Of a stretch of DNA of 15,379 bases, positions 1 to 7,403 are shown piece after piece. Position 1 is the stretch's first letter. The number at the start of each line of letters is the position of its first letter. The DNA is from DAOUMU01 sp034409055 (GTDB lineage: Bacteria > Chloroflexota > Anaerolineae > 4572-78 > J111): positions 1-15,379 of the forward strand of contig DAOUMU010000273.1 in the NCBI GenBank assembly GCA_034409055.1, in the 5' to 3' direction. The notes beneath the pieces were generated by a model. That model made no database searches, was not told where the DNA came from, and worked only from the letters and a program-made list of their open reading frames with translations. A program made the position numbers and the translations under genes.

Positions 1-209
1 ATGGCTAGCCAGGTCGCTTTCATTGAAGCCTCCTTGTTTTGATCTGGCTGGTATATTGCCATACATTGCCGGATTTGACCGTTTTACACCGTTACAGTTT
101 GGTGTTACTTTTTCTGATAGGCGTAAATACGCGGGTCAGTGCGAAGCCTCCCTGTGGGACGGACCCGCTACGAGCAGGGCAGAGTTACCAGCCTTTACCC
201 TAAAAACTT
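1..209. other. Gene-free flank of a decayed transposase; one inverted repeat
   Basis: I see no convincing gene here. All frames are short, and the frame that becomes the transposase fragment is closed by stops at 6-8, 21-23 and 201-203. A 7-bp inverted repeat (GCGGGTC at 131-137, GACCCGC at 162-168) encloses the words GCGAAGCC and CCCTG. A related word string recurs at 12073-12090. This could be an old intergenic repeat or IS remnant, and the link to the transposase is inference. Confidence 0.4.
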
Positions 210-653
210 TTGAAATGGCCCACTAGGCTGGCCATGCCGCTGCGCTACACCTTCTGGTCTAAGACCACCTTGATCCAGCACCAGCGTGGACGCTATGTTT
301 GCCCCTTGCTCTTCCCAGAACAGACTGGTGCCACTTGCCCCATTGACCACCACAACTGGCCCAAGGGTTGCACCACCACCATCCCCACCAGCATCGGGGC
401 CCGCATCCGCTATCAGCTCGACCGGAACAGTCAAGCCTACCAGCAGGTCTACAAACAGCGCACCGCTTCCGAGCGGATCAACAGCCAGGCCGTTGCCCTG
501 GGTATTGAACATCCCAAGCTCCGTAACGGTCAGGCCATCACCAACCAGAATACCTTGATCTATGTCCTGATCAACCTGCGGGCTCTCCACCGCGTACGCC
601 GCAAAAAGGCCGCTCAGGCTAACCCGGCCTTATCGGAGAGCCCAGGGGCATAA
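210..653 (+). pseudogene. C-terminal remnant of an IS4-type DDE transposase
   Basis: This open stretch of 147 residues begins at a TTG after in-frame stops. It resembles only the C-terminal part of a DDE transposase. Visible features are a Cys-containing segment (RYVCPLLFPEQTGATCPIDH), then YQLDRNSQAYQQVYKQRTAS, then ERINSQA, followed by a conserved-looking NQNTLIYVLINLRALHR block. Within it, Y-(2)-R-(3)-E matches the start of the YREK signature of IS4-superfamily transposases and supplies the catalytic glutamate. The K that normally follows six residues later is V. Family proteins are usually about 400 residues and carry two catalytic aspartates upstream. Those are absent, and the 209 bases before it do not encode them in any frame. 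I read it as a 5'-truncated, inactive relic, and I see no clear IS ends. A recoded small protein from this start is possible but unlikely. Confidence 0.7.
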
Positions 654-712
654 TCCGCATATTTATGTACTGGCTGGGGTGGCGTTGCCCCTGCTGTGAT
701 CGACTGTCTCCC

Positions 713-748
713 AAGCGTAACCAGTCACTTGACTGGTTACGCTTTTTT
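713..748 (+). terminator. Strong rho-independent terminator-like hairpin
   Basis: A perfect 15-bp inverted repeat pairs AAGCGTAACCAGTCA (713-727) with TGACTGGTTACGCTT (730-744) around a two-base centre. The right arm runs into six Ts (743-748). It lies 60 nt after the transposase remnant, so it would end plus-strand transcription from there. The same AACCAGT word continues into the neighbouring tandem repeat, so it could equally be repeat-derived DNA that acts as a terminator. Confidence 0.65.
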
Positions 749-789
749 GTAACCAGTTCGTAACCAGTTCGTAACCAGTTCTAACTGGT
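749..789. repeat. 11-bp tandem repeat, three copies, ending in a small inverted repeat
   Basis: GTAACCAGTTC occurs three times head to tail (749-759, 760-770, 771-781) without a mismatch. The last copy also forms a 7-bp inverted repeat (ACCAGTT at 774-780, AACTGGT at 783-789). The unit shares GTAACCAGT with the stem of the hairpin just upstream, so the array probably grew from one hairpin arm by slippage. Confidence 0.85.
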
Positions 790-817
790 CTTTCCCTCTT
801 TATGAGGTTGCCTTACC

Positions 818-892
818 GGAAGTTACTTTTTCATTGTCAATTCTGGTTCTATGAAATTATTGTTCATTACTCATTGTTAATTGATAATTGAC
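818..892. repeat. A+T-rich intergenic repeat of ATTAACAAT / ATTGTTAAT words
   Basis: The stretch between the tandem repeat and yraN contains ATTGTTCATT, ACTCATTGTTAATTG and ATAATTGACTC. These are reverse complements of words in the 3218-3300 gap (ATGAGTAATTAGCAATG, AATTAACAATTAACAATTGG). It is non-coding and looks like a low-complexity repeat family dispersed in intergenic DNA. Confidence 0.5.
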
Positions 893-1252
893 TCACCAAC
901 CAACGGCGTTCTCAATATGTTTCACCTGGGGTGATCCCGGTCCCAATTGTACGGCGACCACATCAATGCGCCAGGATTGGTGTGGCGTGACCGTCTCCTG
1001 CAAATAGGTCTGAGCCAGCTTAATCAATCGAGCTTGTTTGGCCGGGGTAATGCTTTCCTCGGCCGAGCCAAAGTGTTGGCCCCGACGCGTGCGCACCTCG
1101 ACAAAAATGAGGGTGGAACCAACTTCCATAACAATGTCCAATTCTCCACTGGGACAACGCCAGTTACGCTGAATAATTTTGTAGCCCCGATCCACCAGAT
1201 ATGAGATCGCAATGTCTTCGCCCTGGCGACCGGTTTGTTTTCGTCTATCCAT
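893..1252 (-). CDS. yraN: YraN / UPF0102 family nuclease-fold protein
   Basis: This 119-residue protein spans the usual full length of the UPF0102 (YraN) family, which adopts a restriction-endonuclease-like fold related to archaeal Holliday-junction resolvases. Its exact role is not settled. Family landmarks are in order: RQGEDIAISYLVDRGY (about residues 9-24), RNWRCPSGELDIV (29-41) with the Glu and Asp of the putative metal site, and FVEVRTRRG (50-58) with the Glu-x-Arg pair. A C-terminal WRIDVVAVQL strand follows. These residues make an intact nuclease site plausible. The ATG is preceded by only a weak AAGG. A possible promoter lies at 1301-1329. In many bacteria yraN sits near rnhB or genes for rRNA methyltransferases; here no such neighbour is seen and it stands alone, facing away from the AAA+ gene. 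Confidence 0.92.
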   Translation of the reverse strand: MDRRKQTGRQGEDIAISYLVDRGYKIIQRNWRCPSGELDIVMEVGSTLIFVEVRTRRGQHFGSAEESITPAKQARLIKLAQTYLQETVTPHQSWRIDVVAVQLGPGSPQVKHIENAVGW

Positions 1253-1300
1253 AGCCTTGTATGCATGCTTCTCAAATGTTAATTCATCTATCCAGGTCGC

Positions 1301-1329
1301 ATGGTATCACGCGTCGATACTCTAGTCAA
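1301..1329 (-). promoter_or_regulatory. Possible sigma70-type promoter for yraN
   Basis: On the minus strand TTGACT (complement of 1324-1329) is followed after 17 nt by TACCAT (complement of 1301-1306), five and four matches to consensus. This would place the transcript start about 40 nt before the yraN ATG. The -10 is poor, so the call is weak. Confidence 0.3.
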
Positions 1330-1338
1330 TTAAAATCG

Positions 1339-1440
1339 TGTAGAGCAAGTTGCTAACTTGCCCCTATAGACGTTCAAATGCATAGCACTGTGTGTTTTTG
1401 ACTCGTAGTGACGACTTTAGTCGCAAGTTAGCAACTTGCG
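1339..1440. repeat. Pair of inverted copies of a palindromic intergenic repeat
   Basis: GCAAGTTGCTAACTTGC (1345-1361) and GCAAGTTAGCAACTTGC (1423-1439) are exact reverse complements of each other, and each is itself nearly palindromic (GCAAGTT/AACTTGC). The left copy is preceded by TGTAGA. A further dyad (CGACT/AGTCG at 1412-1422) precedes the right copy. The same core occurs at 15104-15163, so this is a dispersed REP- or MITE-like family. It lies in the 380-nt gap between yraN and the AAA+ gene, which shows no gene. Confidence 0.75.
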
Positions 1441-1562
1441 TAATGCAGAAAAGAAAGGTCCTATCGTATCAAGTTTAAAACTGTTAACGGCTACATTGTT
1501 AAAAATCCGGCCTATTTTCAAATGAACTTACCCGCTTTATCAGCCATATCTTTTGCCATTCA

Positions 1563-1622
1563 TTGACAACTAAACATAATTATGTTATAGTCAGATTATC
1601 ATTATGTAATGTTATTATGTAA
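1563..1622 (+). promoter_or_regulatory. Sigma70-type promoter of the AAA+ gene, with inverted repeat next to the -10
   Basis: TTGACA (1563-1568) and TATAGT (1586-1591) are 17 nt apart, an almost perfect -35/-10 pair. Transcription would start near 1598, about 36 nt before the ATG. The spacer ends in a perfect 12-bp palindrome, ACATAATTATGT (1574-1585), which touches the -10. Two further direct copies of ATTATGTAA follow at 1601-1609 and 1614-1622. A matching arrangement precedes the receiver-phosphatase gene, which suggests a shared regulator (inference). No clear Shine-Dalgarno sequence precedes the start codon. Confidence 0.7.
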
Positions 1623-1633
1623 CTTGCGCTGAT

Positions 1634-3217
1634 ATGTCAACTTTACAACGGGTAGATGAACTGAATATTCTGACCCGGGCCAAGTATCCCATCATCTATA
1701 TTGTGTCCTGGGAGGAGCGGCGTATCGAAGATATGTTACGCCAGGTAGCCATTGATCGTCGCAAAAAGCTATACGGCTGGACATTGACCAATGGGATTGC
1801 CCCCCTCGACCTGGTGGATGCTCAACCTGTTGACCCGGCTACTCGCGATCCGTTCAACGCCCTCGACTTTGTGGCCCAATCGCAAGAGGCAGCCATTTTT
1901 GTCTTAAAAGATTTCCATCCCTATTTAGACAACGTTCGGAGTGGCCCGGACCATCCTGTGATTATTCGTCGTCTGCGAGATATTACGAACCAATTAAAGG
2001 AAAGCCGCAAAACGCTCATCATTCTCTCACCTATTCTACGCATCCCCGCCGACATCGAAAAAGATATTACGGTTTTAGATTACTCGCTGCCTACTCTGGA
2101 CGAACTTGAACTCTCCCTCGAACGAGTGGTACGCTCGGCTCGTGAGATTGCCGGGGTGCAACTCAAAATGACAGAGGAGAAACAAGAGCGCGTTTTGAAT
2201 GCCGCTCGCGGCTTGACCTGTATTGAAGCCGAAAATGTGTTTGCCAAAAGCTTGGTGATGGATCGAGACCTTGATCTGGGGGTCATCATTGCCGAAAAAG
2301 AGCAACTGATCCGCCGCTCGCAGGTGTTGGAGTATTATGAGTCAGTTGAGGGATTTGCCAATGTCGGTGGGATGGGGTTGCTGAAGCAGTGGTTACGCAA
2401 GCGGGGCAATGCCTTCTCCGAAAAGGCTCGCCGCTTTGGGTTGCCAGAACCCAAAGGACTACTGCTGCTGGGCGTGCAGGGAGCAGGTAAAAGTTTGCTG
2501 GCTAAAGCGGTGGCCAGCCAATGGCAGTTGCCTTTGCTACGCCTTGACCTGGGCCGTGTTTTTAGCGAATTGGTGGGTTCATCAGAACAAAATATGCGCA
2601 CGGCCCTACGCCTGGCCGAAAGTGTCGCTCCTTGCGTATTGTGGCTGGATGAAATCGAAAAGGGTCTGGCCGGGGCAACCGGCTCCGGAATTTCTGACGC
2701 CGGGACCTCGGCCCGGGTTTTTGGTAGCTTACTGACCTGGATGCAGGAAAAAACCTCGCCGGTTTTTGTTATTGGTACGGCCAATGACATTTCTGCCCTG
2801 CCGCCAGAAATTTTGCGCAAGGGGCGCTTTGATGAAATTTTCTTTATTGATTTACCCCAGCTTCAAGAACGTCGCGAAATCTTTGCCATTCACTTGGCCT
2901 GCCGGGGGCGTGATCCCCTGGATTATGATTTAAACCAATTGGCCGTAGTCTCTGAAGGCTTTAGCGGCGCAGAAATTGAGCAGGCGATTATCGACGGTCT
3001 GTACGATGCCTTCGAAAACGGCCGTGAATTAACCAATGAAGATTTAATTCGTAATATCGACAACACCATTCCTCTCTCCAAAACTATGGAAAGCAAAATT
3101 TCTGCGCTGTGCCAATGGGCCCGCAATCACGCTCGCCCCGCCTCCGAACCACCCCAACCTCACCCCATCCTCCCTCCTCGCGGCAATGGGGGACTGCGTC
3201 AAATGGGGCTAGGATAA
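1634..3217 (+). CDS. Ycf46-like AAA+ ATPase
   Basis: This is a soluble ATPase of 527 residues. The N-terminal 230 residues (starting ILTRAKYPIIYIVSWEERRI) match the N-terminal region typical of the plastid/cyanobacterial Ycf46 family. The AAA+ module follows: Walker A GVQGAGKS (about 280-287), pore or substrate-loop region near 310, Walker B VLWLDEIE (335-342), sensor-1 in GTAND (381-385), and arginine finger RKGRFDE (395-401). The lid includes SGAEIEQAI. All ATPase residues look intact. In cyanobacteria Ycf46 has been linked to inorganic-carbon response; elsewhere its substrate is unknown. The last 22 residues or so (PPQPHPILPPRGNGG...) are Pro/Gly-rich and unlike the domain; they may be repeat-derived read-through. 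The ATG follows a strong promoter by about 36 nt and has no clear ribosome binding site. Two membrane-protein genes follow on the same strand, so the ATPase may act on them. Confidence 0.9.
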   Translation: MSTLQRVDELNILTRAKYPIIYIVSWEERRIEDMLRQVAIDRRKKLYGWTLTNGIAPLDLVDAQPVDPATRDPFNALDFVAQSQEAAIFVLKDFHPYLDNVRSGPDHPVIIRRLRDITNQLKESRKTLIILSPILRIPADIEKDITVLDYSLPTLDELELSLERVVRSAREIAGVQLKMTEEKQERVLNAARGLTCIEAENVFAKSLVMDRDLDLGVIIAEKEQLIRRSQVLEYYESVEGFANVGGMGLLKQWLRKRGNAFSEKARRFGLPEPKGLLLLGVQGAGKSLLAKAVASQWQLPLLRLDLGRVFSELVGSSEQNMRTALRLAESVAPCVLWLDEIEKGLAGATGSGISDAGTSARVFGSLLTWMQEKTSPVFVIGTANDISALPPEILRKGRFDEIFFIDLPQLQERREIFAIHLACRGRDPLDYDLNQLAVVSEGFSGAEIEQAIIDGLYDAFENGRELTNEDLIRNIDNTIPLSKTMESKISALCQWARNHARPASEPPQPHPILPPRGNGGLRQMGLG

Positions 3218-3316
3218 TCAATGAGTAATTAGCAATGAATAATTAACAATTAACAATTGGTCATGCAGACTTTACCACTTGACTCATTGTTCGTTACCAA
3301 TTGATACTTGATTGTT
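3218..3316. repeat. A+T-rich intergenic repeat between the AAA+ and membrane-protein genes
   Basis: The gap is built of repeated words: CAATGAGTAATTAGCAATG, AATTAACAATTAACAATTGG, then ACTCATTGTTCGTTACCAATTG and TTGATTGTT. They match, in reverse orientation, the words at 818-892. TTGACT (3279-3284) with a poor TGATAC (3302-3307) could be a weak promoter giving an almost leaderless transcript. No terminator is seen, so read-through from the AAA+ gene is likely. Confidence 0.5.
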
Positions 3317-4474
3317 ATGATCGCGCAAATCTTTAGAGGACCACATAATCTATATCGTCGTTATCAAGCCTTATTGGAAAGCACAATTACGGCTGTCGGA
3401 CTGGCTGCGATCGTGGTGATGGCTTTAAACAGCCTGTCGGTGTACCCCCGTAACTGGGTCTGGGTCATCGGCATGGCCATTGCTGTTTTGGGTATTCGTT
3501 GGCCATTCGTAGCCTATCTGGTAGCCGTGGCGGTGATGATTTATCCCATTTATACGATTAATCTTTATCTGGCCGTTCTCTTTCTGGCCATTAGTGCCCT
3601 GGGCCAGCGTCTTTTTGTCCATTACCTGGGCGCAACCGTTCTGGCCCTGGCTACTCCGGCCCTGGCTGAATACCATCTGCATTGGTTGGTGCCTATTCTG
3701 GGCGGATTATGGTGGGGTGGCACAAGCGGGGCCTGGATTGGTGGTCTGGCTGCGATATGGGGCAAAATATTAGGCGGTATGGCTGGCCTTAACCTGGACT
3801 GGCTGGTGATGGCCGGTCAAGTACCGGATGCACAGGTCATCATAACTCGTTTCGCCGGGGCCAACTCCTTAGATACGCTGCTGCTGCTCATTGAACCTTT
3901 TGCGGCCACAGCCAATGTGATCCTCTACCATCTACTTCAGGTGATTGGTTGGGCCGTAGCCGGGGGATTTGTGGGGGCATTGGCCAAACGCAAATGGGTT
4001 AAATATCGCACGCCCTGGTCTATTCTCGTGTTAACTGCTGGCGGGGGGTTAATTATGTTGGCCACTCATCTGGGTCTGCCCTACTGGCTCCATGAAAGCG
4101 TCACCGAACCGGCGCTCATAGTCCGGCAAGACCCGGCCGGTCCCCTTTTCTCATTATTGGTGGTTATTATCGTGGGGACCACTGTCCACAGTTTGCGAGA
4201 ATCACTGGACCTACCCGTAGCACCCCGACGAAATATTTGGGCTGCACATCGCCAGCGTGGAACCAAAAGGGCTCGTAAATCGCCTTCAATTAAATTATTT
4301 AGACGCTCTCCTAAACCTGCCCGTGGGGGGAGAAGAGAAGAGAAGGCAGAGCAAACATCTGCCAATGATCTCGATTCTCCCCGCCAACCGGTTCGTGTGC
4401 CACATTATAGTGAATTACCAGAATGGGAACCACCAAAAGATGACTCCGGGCTGATCATGCTCGAGATCGATTAA
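3317..4474 (+). CDS. Polytopic membrane protein of unknown function
   Basis: I do not recognise a family. The 385-residue product has about eight or nine hydrophobic segments (near 24-41, 47-60, 62-80, 82-98, 102-118, 122-147, 200-223, 233-252 and 276-292). Glycine- and tryptophan-rich stretches such as GGLWWGGTSGAWIGG (129-143) occur among them. The hydrophobic part ends near residue 295. A basic tail follows (many Arg/Lys from 304 to 343) and then an acidic, Pro-rich end. The positive tail suggests a cytoplasmic C-terminus. I chose the ATG at 3317; an in-frame TTG three codons earlier is also open, and neither has a visible Shine-Dalgarno sequence. The gene ends 12 nt before the Ig-domain gene, so the two are almost certainly cotranscribed, and the AAA+ ATPase gene lies 99 nt upstream. 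A transporter, scaffold or envelope-assembly role are all possible; nothing decides between them. Confidence 0.8.
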   Translation: MIAQIFRGPHNLYRRYQALLESTITAVGLAAIVVMALNSLSVYPRNWVWVIGMAIAVLGIRWPFVAYLVAVAVMIYPIYTINLYLAVLFLAISALGQRLFVHYLGATVLALATPALAEYHLHWLVPILGGLWWGGTSGAWIGGLAAIWGKILGGMAGLNLDWLVMAGQVPDAQVIITRFAGANSLDTLLLLIEPFAATANVILYHLLQVIGWAVAGGFVGALAKRKWVKYRTPWSILVLTAGGGLIMLATHLGLPYWLHESVTEPALIVRQDPAGPLFSLLVVIIVGTTVHSLRESLDLPVAPRRNIWAAHRQRGTKRARKSPSIKLFRRSPKPARGGRREEKAEQTSANDLDSPRQPVRVPHYSELPEWEPPKDDSGLIMLEID

Positions 4475-4486
4475 AGGGCTAGTACG

Positions 4487-6250
4487 ATGAGTGTAAGATT
4501 ACAAAACAACGAAAAGCAACAGATTCGTCGCCGGGCTACCAGCCGGGGCTTGAGCTTTGGGCCGCTGGCCACCGCAATCACGGTGGGTACCGTCGCCATC
4601 TTATTGGGGGTAACCTTTATCGGGGACTGGTTGCGTACCCCTAAACTGGCGGTCGAAGCTTCACCCACCATTATCTCCCCTAATGACGATCAAACGCAGG
4701 ATAGCACTAATCTTAGCTATACTCTGAATGAAGATGCCAACGTGACCATAGAGGTTTTTAACGAGGCCAACAGATTGGTGCGGAGGATTGTCAACGGCGA
4801 ATTTCAAACGCGAGGTCAACACGTCGTGGTCTGGGATGGCTTGGATGACCTGGCCCAAGCCGTGCCCGATGGTAACTATCGCTTGCAAGTGACGGCCAAA
4901 GGCACAGTCAGAGCCGGGCAGCAGAGTGCCAACGTGCTGGTTGACACCCTGCCCCCAACCCTGCGCCTGGCTAATATAGACGAAGTGAGCCGGGTGAGAG
5001 AAGCAAACCTGACCGTGGAGGGGCTAACCGACCCCGATGCTGTGGTTCAATTGCAGGATGACCCCAGCCTTATTCCTATTGACGGCGAGGGTCACTTTAA
5101 CATCAAGCGACAATTAGCCGAAGGCTCCAACATCATCCAGGTTCTGTCTACCGATCCGGCCGGCAATGTGGCCACTGTTTCCCACGAGGTCATTTTGGTC
5201 ACCCGGCCTCCCGAAGTGACGATTGTTAGCCCTCCCAATGACCAATGGACCAATGAAAATCTGATCGCCGTCGCCGGCGCAGTGCCAGCCGGTACTTTGC
5301 TAAAGATTAATGGACAGGAGGCGACGGTAGCGGCAGATGGGCAATTTGAGCACGAAGTCATCCTGCAGGAAGGTGAAAATGTCCTCAGTATTGCCGCCAC
5401 CGACGACGTGGGGAATGTTAGCTCTCAAGAAATTATCGTCCACCGGAAAACCACCCCCCCTCCCCTGGAGTTAAACGTTGAGGAAGGAGCCACTTTCCAA
5501 CAAGCAGAAGTGCAAATTATGGGCAAAACAGAAGCGGGGGCAACGGTTTTAGTCGGTGGCCAGACGGTGGCGGTCAGTACGCTGGGTGAGTTTCAAACCA
5601 CCGTTAACCTGCAGAGAGGCGAGAATCTACTGGAGGTGGTGGCCCAGGACCAGGCTAGTAATGTGACCCGGCGTCAGCACCGTCTCAACTACGAAGTGCC
5701 TCCCCCGGAGTCGGAATTGGCCCGGGTGGCTCGCAACCTGCCTACCCTGTCCACCTATTTTGTCCCGGTGCTACTCTCGCTGCCGGTGTTGCTGATTGTG
5801 GCCTATTTTATTACTCGTCCGGTGGCCCTGGTGGTTTCAGCGGAGAGCAGTAGTTTCCGGCCCGGCTTGCCGGAAGAGGGTCGATTTTTGAAGCTGGCCT
5901 TAGATCTTTCCAAACCGGCGCGGACCACCGTCCAAATCAAGAATAAACGCGGGAATACCGTGGCCACCCTCCTGCACCGCCGCCACCGAGGAGGCGGCCG
6001 GCAAAGTCTTTATTGGGATGGCTACGATGATTTTGGGCGTGTCGTCCTGCCCGGTGATTACACCATTGAAGCCACGGCCAGTACCACAGGCGGTACCGTC
6101 ACCGGCACCCTGAACATTGCCGTGTTGGAAGATCCAGCCGTCCACCGGCAATACTTACGCCGTACACCCTACCAGGACGAATCGGAAGTGGTCAGCCGAT
6201 ATCGCGAACCGGTGCGCACAACCACGACCAAACGGGCTCGCCGCCGCTAG
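4487..6250 (+). CDS. Two-pass membrane protein with FlgD-like and Ig-like domains
   Basis: The 587-residue product starts with a basic cytoplasmic-type leader (RRRATSR), then a transmembrane helix (about 28-46). A FlgD-type Ig-like domain follows (57-152) with the motif VVWDGLDDLAQAVPDGNYRL. Three Ig-like repeats come next (about 155-240, 243-320, 325-403), each ending in a pattern like GxFxxxVxLxxGxNxLxxxAxDxxxNV. A second helix (424-443) precedes another FlgD-like domain (445-548, LYWDGYDDFGRVVLPGDYTI) and an Arg-rich tail. By the positive-inside rule the three repeats and first FlgD-like domain are outside, and the last FlgD-like domain is in the cytoplasm, which is unusual for this fold. 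AAAGGG lies 8 nt before the ATG. It probably works with the upstream membrane protein in envelope structure or adhesion (inference). It is convergent with the next gene, with 9 nt between stops. Confidence 0.85.
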   Translation: MSVRLQNNEKQQIRRRATSRGLSFGPLATAITVGTVAILLGVTFIGDWLRTPKLAVEASPTIISPNDDQTQDSTNLSYTLNEDANVTIEVFNEANRLVRRIVNGEFQTRGQHVVVWDGLDDLAQAVPDGNYRLQVTAKGTVRAGQQSANVLVDTLPPTLRLANIDEVSRVREANLTVEGLTDPDAVVQLQDDPSLIPIDGEGHFNIKRQLAEGSNIIQVLSTDPAGNVATVSHEVILVTRPPEVTIVSPPNDQWTNENLIAVAGAVPAGTLLKINGQEATVAADGQFEHEVILQEGENVLSIAATDDVGNVSSQEIIVHRKTTPPPLELNVEEGATFQQAEVQIMGKTEAGATVLVGGQTVAVSTLGEFQTTVNLQRGENLLEVVAQDQASNVTRRQHRLNYEVPPPESELARVARNLPTLSTYFVPVLLSLPVLLIVAYFITRPVALVVSAESSSFRPGLPEEGRFLKLALDLSKPARTTVQIKNKRGNTVATLLHRRHRGGGRQSLYWDGYDDFGRVVLPGDYTIEATASTTGGTVTGTLNIAVLEDPAVHRQYLRRTPYQDESEVVSRYREPVRTTTTKRARRR

Positions 6251-6259
6251 TTTAATAAG

Positions 6260-7327
6260 TTATACCCCCACTTTATCAGCCACATCCCGAAATCTCGGCG
6301 CTTCGGCAAAGAGTTTCTGGTACTCCTGATTGGCTTGCCGATACTTGCCGGTCTGTTCATAAGACCAGGCGCGCCAATACCTGGCTTCGTGCAGCAGGGC
6401 CGGGTTGCGGTCTTTTTTGCGGCGCAAGGCTTTGGTGAAGATGCTGAGAGCTGCCTCGTGTAATGCCTTCTCTTGCAAGGCCCGGCCATACAGCAACATA
6501 ATTTCCAAGGAGATGTCGTCCGTCGATTCCTGGACAGAACCGGCCCGCTCGATAATGCCGTCCCACAATTCGGCAATAGCATACAACTCGCACAAGGACA
6601 GGGTAACCACCTGAAATTTACTCTCAGTTAGTTCGTCCAGCTCTTCCAGTAAGCCCAGGGCCTCGTCCATTTTGCCCTGATCCTGGTACAGTTCAACCAG
6701 GAGCAGCGATATACTGACCATGTCAATCGGGACTGAGATCGTAACGCTGGGCGTTACTTCGATCTGAACTGCAAGGTCGTTCAGATACTCGGTCATCAGT
6801 GGGGTGGGGAACTCTACTTCTTCATCGGCCTGTAGAATTCTTTCCAGCAGCCGCTCCGCCGTGGCTGCATTCTCCCCGGTGCCGGCTAAAATTGCCGCCG
6901 CCAGCACACCCGCTCCCAATTCTTCCCTGGAAATGCTCAAAAAAACATCCAGGGCTTCTCCCAGTCGATTTTCCCGGTAATGGGTCACGCCCTCCACAAA
7001 GCGTTTTTCGGTGGGGGTCATATCCCGCTTTGGCTTTACCGGGGCTGCCTGGGCTTGGGGGGCCGTAACCAGTTTGGGCGTTTTTTCTTTTGTCTTGTCT
7101 TTACGAAAGATACCCAGCACATCCGGCCAGGCGATGCCGCCCGCTTTGCCCACTTTTTTCCTGTAACTTAACCCGGTCCCGGGCAGGCCCAAGGTCAAAA
7201 ATGTCCCCCTGGGGCCCGTACTGACGCGCAGCCCTGGCAACCCCAGGCTCAGACCAACGCCACCCTTGCTGATATTTAACCTGGCCAGTTTCCCCAGCCG
7301 AATGCCGCGATAAAAACGTATGCCCAT
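6260..7327 (-). CDS. DUF4236 domain protein with TPR-like repeats
   Basis: The first 56 residues are a clear DUF4236 domain: MGIRFYRGIRLGKLARLNIS, then GGVGLSLGLPGLRVSTGPRG and LPGTGLSYRKK. These short Gly-rich beta repeats define the family, whose function is unknown. A Lys/Pro-rich linker (about 70-100) leads to an alpha-helical region (105-355) with tetratricopeptide-like pairs, for example LYQDQGKMDEALGLLEELDE and ALHEAALSIFTKALRRKKD, suggesting protein binding. No signal peptide is seen. I chose the ATG at 7327 because DUF4236 proteins begin this way and GGAG lies 9 nt upstream; a GTG five codons earlier is open but would lose that site. The total is 355 residues. It is divergent from the Bax1-like nuclease gene, with a MITE between them. 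Confidence 0.85.
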   Translation of the reverse strand: MGIRFYRGIRLGKLARLNISKGGVGLSLGLPGLRVSTGPRGTFLTLGLPGTGLSYRKKVGKAGGIAWPDVLGIFRKDKTKEKTPKLVTAPQAQAAPVKPKRDMTPTEKRFVEGVTHYRENRLGEALDVFLSISREELGAGVLAAAILAGTGENAATAERLLERILQADEEVEFPTPLMTEYLNDLAVQIEVTPSVTISVPIDMVSISLLLVELYQDQGKMDEALGLLEELDELTESKFQVVTLSLCELYAIAELWDGIIERAGSVQESTDDISLEIMLLYGRALQEKALHEAALSIFTKALRRKKDRNPALLHEARYWRAWSYEQTGKYRQANQEYQKLFAEAPRFRDVADKVGV

Positions 7328-7355
7328 AAGAAGATGCTCCACTTATCATTTATAT

Positions 7356-7400
7356 TCGTCGTTTGTCGTTTATAGTACACGACGAGCATCATTTAATCAA
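7356..7400 (-). promoter_or_regulatory. Possible promoter and operator of the DUF4236-TPR gene
   Basis: On the minus strand TTGATT (complement of 7395-7400) is 17 nt from TACTAT (complement of 7372-7377), each with four matches to consensus. The -10 lies inside a 7-bp inverted repeat, TCGTCGT (7356-7362) and ACGACGA (7379-7385), which could be an operator. The -35 ends 3 nt from the edge of the MITE. Confidence 0.35.
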
Positions 7401-7403
7401 TTT

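Noticed and set aside
195..590. Open frame of 131 codons on the minus strand, Gly/Val-rich
   Set aside because: It lies antisense to the transposase remnant, whose frame carries a recognisable motif. The minus product has low complexity and no family features.
749..781. Short direct repeats as a possible CRISPR
   Set aside because: The 11-bp units are contiguous with no spacers, and no cas gene is present.
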